Assembly: GCF_011806565.1 (NCBI RefSeq)
Contig: NZ_JAATOP010000012.1
Location: 1-64,000 of the forward strand
Length of the DNA stretch: 64,000 nucleotides
Reading direction: 5' to 3'
Source of the DNA: Marivivens donghaensis
Lineage (GTDB): Bacteria; Pseudomonadota; Alphaproteobacteria; Rhodobacterales; Rhodobacteraceae
Shown: in pieces, positions 60,822 to 64,000 of the stretch
How the letters are laid out: each line of letters begins with the position of its first letter
How positions within the stretch are numbered: position 1 is the first letter of the stretch
The notes under the pieces: model-generated
What the model saw: the letters and a program-made list of their open reading frames with translations, nothing else
Told to the model about the DNA's origin: nothing
The model's database searches: none
Translations under genes and position numbers: made by a program

Positions 60822-61850
60822 TTAATCGAGCGCGGCAAGGCCCTGAGCTTCGAACCGGTCGAGCTGGGCGACCTCGGCATCCGTCAGCGTGATACCCTCG
60901 GCCAGCGATTTTTCCCGCGCTTCGAACCGCCGCTGCGAGGGCAGGCGGGCGCCTTGCGCACCGATCGCACTGAGCAGCCGCTCGCCCTCGTCAATCGGAT
61001 CACGACCCGAACGCGCGGCAAAAACGGCGGGGTCCATGGCAATGACCAGCGCGCCATGGCGAGGCAGCAGTGTGCCATTGGCGCCCGTGAATTCCAGCGC
61101 CTCCTTGCTCATCCGCTCGCCCAGCATCGCGCCCGCCATCAGTTCGATCATCGTGGAAATGGCAGAGCCCTTGTGACCGCCGAAGGGCAGCATCGCGCCG
61201 TCCAAGGCGGCCTCGGGATCAGTGGTCGGGTTGCCGTCCTTATCAACCGCCCAACCTTTGGGCAGGGGCGTTCCGGCGCGGCGGTGAAGTTCGATTTCGC
61301 CCCGCGCCGCGACGCTGGTGGCGAAGTCGTAGACGTAGGGATTTTCGCCCTGACGCGGGTAGCCAAAGGCCATCGGGTTGGTGCCGAGCAGCGGCTCCGT
61401 CCCGCCGGCGGGGGCGACGAAGGCATAGCTGGGGCACATGGAAAGGGATGCCAGCCCTTCGGCAGCCAGCAATTCCACCTCATGCCAGAGCGCCGAGAAG
61501 TGCAGACAATCCCGGATCACCAGCGCGGCGATGCCGGTCTCCTTGGCCCGCGCGACCAGCGCATCCTTGGCATGATCGAAGGCGGGATTGGCGAAACCGC
61601 CATGCGCCTCGACCTCGATCACTGCCTTGCCGCTGTCATGCAGTTCGGGCTGCGCATCCGGCACGGCGAGGCCCGCCTGAACCGTCCGCAAACACCCTTC
61701 GATCCGGTAGATACCGTGCGATTTGCAGTGATCCCGCTCGCCATTGACGATCACCGTGGCGACAGATGCGGCGTTCTGCGGCGTGAGGCCGGCACCCGTG
61801 AAAATGCGGGTTACACGATCATGCAGGTCGGTCACGGAAATGGTGGTCAT
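60822..61850 (-). CDS. Malate/L-lactate dehydrogenase-family oxidoreductase
   Basis: 342 residues from the ATG at 61850. The Ldh_2 family marks are present: HCKSHGIYRIEGCLRTVQAG with the catalytic His, and FGGHKGSAISTMIELMAGAM. Members include ureidoglycolate, sulfolactate, lactate and delta1-piperideine-2-carboxylate enzymes, all NAD(P)-dependent. The true substrate is unknown. It appears to be a single-gene unit. Confidence 0.85.
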   Translation of the reverse strand: MTTISVTDLHDRVTRIFTGAGLTPQNAASVATVIVNGERDHCKSHGIYRIEGCLRTVQAGLAVPDAQPELHDSGKAVIEVEAHGGFANPAFDHAKDALVARAKETGIAALVIRDCLHFSALWHEVELLAAEGLASLSMCPSYAFVAPAGGTEPLLGTNPMAFGYPRQGENPYVYDFATSVAARGEIELHRRAGTPLPKGWAVDKDGNPTTDPEAALDGAMLPFGGHKGSAISTMIELMAGAMLGERMSKEALEFTGANGTLLPRHGALVIAMDPAVFAARSGRDPIDEGERLLSAIGAQGARLPSQRRFEAREKSLAEGITLTDAEVAQLDRFEAQGLAALD

Positions 61851-62003
61851 GGTGGCTCCAAAGGTGGTTCGGGCGCAGTGAAGCACAACGTGTCAGGGGC
61901 CGCAAATCCCCCTTAGGGTACTATTGATGATACTTGAGTTGAAGCCCGCACCAATAAGTGACATCTGATGTTACGAAAGGATCGTTTGACCGAAAGTACT
62001 CTT

Positions 62004-63392
62004 ATGACCGTCCCCGCCTCACGCACCCAATGGCTTGCCATGGGGTTCCTCTGCCTTGGCAGCTTTATCAATCTGCTCGACGTCACCATTGTCACTGTCG
62101 TCTTGCCGCAAATACGCGCTGATCTGGGCGCGACCCCGACCGAGCTTGAGTGGGTCGCCGCGATCTACGTTCTGGCGCTCGCCGCCGCGCTGCTCCCGAT
62201 GGGGCGGTTCGGCGATATTTGGGGCCGCAAGCACCTGTTTGTTTGGGGTATGGCGGGGTTTACGGTCGCCTCTGCCGCCTGAGCGGGGGCGACGGGCATC
62301 ACCATGCTGATAGGCGCACGCCTCGCGCATGGGGTGTTCGCTGCGATGATGGTGCCGCAGGTTCTTGCGATCCTGAATGTGACCTTCCCGCCCGAGCAAA
62401 AGACCCGCGTGTTCGGCATATTTGGCGCGGTTTCGAGCCTTGCCTCCGTCGCTGGCCCCGTGCTTGGCGGCGGCTTGATTGCGCTTGATCCCTGGGGGCT
62501 GGACTGGCGCGCGATTTTCATCGTGAACGTACCCTTGGGGCTGGTTGCCATCGTCGGCGCAGCGCTGACAATCCCGCCGGCAGAGGCCGCCTCGCGCAAG
62601 GTCGACTGGATCGGCACGGGGCTCTTCGCGCTGACCACGGTCTGCCTCATTCTGCCGCTGATCGAAGGGCGGACCATTGGATGGCCTTGGCCGATCATCG
62701 CGCTTCTGGTGGCGTCGCTCCCCTTGGCGGCGCTGACAGCACTTTACATGCGACGGCGCGACCGCAACGGCCAAGCCGTACTTATTCCCGCCGTTCTGGT
62801 GCAGAACACGTCATTCATGCGGGGCCTCGGGCAGATCGTGATCGTTTTCTCGGGCGTTCCGGGATTCTTCCTCGTGCTCACGATCTACTTGCAGTCCGCC
62901 CTCGACCTAACCCCGCTGCAAAGCGGCTTCGCCACGGCAGCGTTTCCTGCGGGCGTTATGGCCGCGTCGATGTCGGCATCACGGCTCAACGGTTGGCCGT
63001 TGTACCGGCGGATCGGCTTCGGAGCTGGGCTGCTTGCCTCCGGCATGGTGCTGACCGCCACGGTCCTGTCGCACGTCGGCGCGGGGGTCATGCCGTGGCA
63101 TCTCACCCTCCCGCTGGCGATTTGCGGGCTTGGCATGGGCACGGCTGTTGTCGCGCTGTTCCAGTCGGTCATGGCCGCCGCACCAGCATCGGAATCCGGA
63201 GCCGCATCGGGCGCCATGCAGGCATTCCAGCAAGTCGGCGCGGCGCTAGGGATTGCCGTGATTTCAGCCATTTACTTCGGCTTCTCAGCGACGGGCGATA
63301 CGCTGCACGCGATCCTTTTGGCCTGCCTTTACCCCGTGATCGTCTTCACGCTCCTCGGTGTGGTCACGCTGCGCAAAAAGGCTATAGCTTGA
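62004..63392 (+). pseudogene. MFS multidrug-type transporter (DHA2 family) interrupted by TGA
   Basis: The frame from the ATG at 62004 (ATG at 61968 is an alternative) encodes a DHA2-type exporter: FINLLDVTIVTVVLPQIRAD, then the loop motif GRFGDIWGRKHLFV. It is cut by TGA at 62280-62282 after MAGFTVASAA. It continues in the same frame as AGATGITMLIGARLAHGVFA and runs with no other stop to 63392, giving about 460 residues in all with 12-14 TM helices. In relatives a Cys or hydrophobic residue often sits at this place, so a single base change would explain it. It is a pseudogene, a sequencing error, or read-through. Confidence 0.75.
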
Positions 63393-63394
63393 TC

Positions 63395-63502
63395 ATGGCC
63401 AAGAGGGCAATTGCTGCGCAGCCCGATCTGTCGCTCATCAGCCGCTACTTCGGCGGCTTTGCCAAACTGCTGGCTAACGGGCTGCCGATCAGGGAGATAT
63501 AG
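63395..63502 (+). CDS. Possible small protein of 35 residues
   Basis: A short open frame begins two bases after the MFS stop with MAKRAIAAQPDLSLISRYFG and ends REI. It overlaps the end of the convergent ABC-F gene by 14 bases. No ribosome site is clear and I know no relative; it may be chance. Confidence 0.2.
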   Translation: MAKRAIAAQPDLSLISRYFGGFAKLLANGLPIREI

Positions 63503-64000
63503 GGCCTAGCACGACGGTCCGGTTTGGCGCGAGCCGATGGATGAAGGCCGCGTCATGGCTGATGGCGAGCACGGCGCCGTCGTAAGCGGCCAGCGCGGCC
63601 TCTAGCGCTTCGAGACCCGCGAGATCAAGGTGATTTGTCGGTTCGTCAAGGATCAGAAGTTGCGGAGGCGGGGTGCCGCCCAGAACGCAGGCCAAGCCCG
63701 CACGCAGCCGCTCTCCGCCGCTGAATTCGCCCGCATCGCGCAAGGCATCGTCCGCGCGAAACCCGAAGCGGGCCAGCGCGGCGTGCGCGTCTTGCGTGGT
63801 TGCACCCGAATGACGTGCGAGGAAGGTATCGCGCAGGCTTTGCCCGTGTTCAATCACATCGAGATGCTGGTCCAGCAGCGCCCAACCAACATGCATTCGG
63901 ACCTCTCCCGAGGTCGGAGGCATCTGCCCCGTGATCAGCTTCACAAGCGTCGTTTTCCCGCTGCCGTTAGGGCCGGACACGACGATGCGCTGCGGGCCGG
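63489..64000 (-). CDS. ABC-F family ATPase, C-terminal part (5' end outside the window)
   Basis: About 170 residues of the second ATPase domain: Walker A SGPNGSGKTTLVKLI, signature FSGGERLRAGLACVL, Walker B LLILDEPTNHLDLAGLEAL, then VLAISHDAAFIHRL. DEPTNHLD is the mark of ABC-F (Uup/EttA-like) proteins, soluble ATPases that act on ribosomes and in some cases confer antibiotic protection. The window cuts off the start. Confidence 0.88.
   Translation of the reverse strand, partial: GPQRIVVSGPNGSGKTTLVKLITGQMPPTSGEVRMHVGWALLDQHLDVIEHGQSLRDTFLARHSGATTQDAHAALARFGFRADDALRDAGEFSGGERLRAGLACVLGGTPPPQLLILDEPTNHLDLAGLEALEAALAAYDGAVLAISHDAAFIHRLAPNRTVVLGPISP

Noticed and set aside
62280-62282. Selenocysteine or reassigned TGA
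   Set aside because: TGA is the normal stop of many genes here (ATGA overlaps), and nothing supports a selenocysteine element or a role for Sec in this transmembrane segment.

Overview
The window looks like a chromosomal segment of an alphaproteobacterium of the family Rhodobacteraceae (Roseobacter group). The evidence is the high GC content with dense ATGA-coupled operons, many ABC importers for marine-type solutes (carnitine, phosphonate-type, mannoside, hydantoin/polyamine-type), CydDC, a caa3-type oxidase with fused subunits I and III, and the style of the glycan genes. I see no rRNA, tRNA, CRISPR array, insertion sequence or phage gene.

Layout. 1-10.6 kb is a surface-glycan locus: the start of gmd, a DUF115/MptE-like plus GT-B fusion, a 2-hydroxyacid dehydrogenase, a CMP-sugar synthetase-like enzyme, two GT2 glycosyltransferases, a coiled-coil protein, a fucosyltransferase-like protein, an FkbM methyltransferase fusion and an unknown protein. 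10.7-16.6 kb holds cydDC, a divergent MBL-fold hydrolase, a PaiB-like protein and a HAD phosphatase. 16.6-20.1 kb is a phosphonate-type importer (phnDCEE), with a divergent response regulator and hybrid histidine kinase at 20.3-23.5 kb. 23.5-31 kb is one long operon joining carnitine catabolism (BKACE and a carnitine dehydrogenase-thioesterase fusion) to a peptide-type ABC importer, with a divergent GlxA-family activator. 32-40.3 kb is an alpha-mannoside uptake and hydrolysis operon with a divergent LacI repressor and two clear LacI-type operators.

41.5-47.3 kb holds a TetR regulator, a decayed gene and an iron-siderophore importer (ATPase, two permeases, binding protein, FhuF-like reductase), with two related dyads that may be iron-responsive sites. 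47.4-49.2 kb holds small genes and a GntR/FCD regulator. The regulator diverges from a PotABCD-like importer coupled to a hydantoin racemase-like gene (49.5-54.1 kb), with two 12-bp palindromes between them. 55.2-60.7 kb is a five-gene caa3 oxidase operon ending in a three-heme cytochrome c. The window closes with an Ldh-family dehydrogenase, an MFS gene broken by an in-frame TGA, and the end of an ABC-F ATPase.

Recurring features. Most genes within operons overlap by 1-8 bases. Several convergent pairs overlap at their stops. Strong hairpins sit just downstream of the binding-protein gene in three ABC operons. Three small or medium membrane-protein genes (about 42.4, 47.8 and 62.3 kb) each carry one in-frame stop. 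I found no clearly new biological system. The most interesting leads are the glycan locus with its fusion proteins and perfect palindrome, the carnitine-plus-peptide-importer operon, and the disrupted genes.
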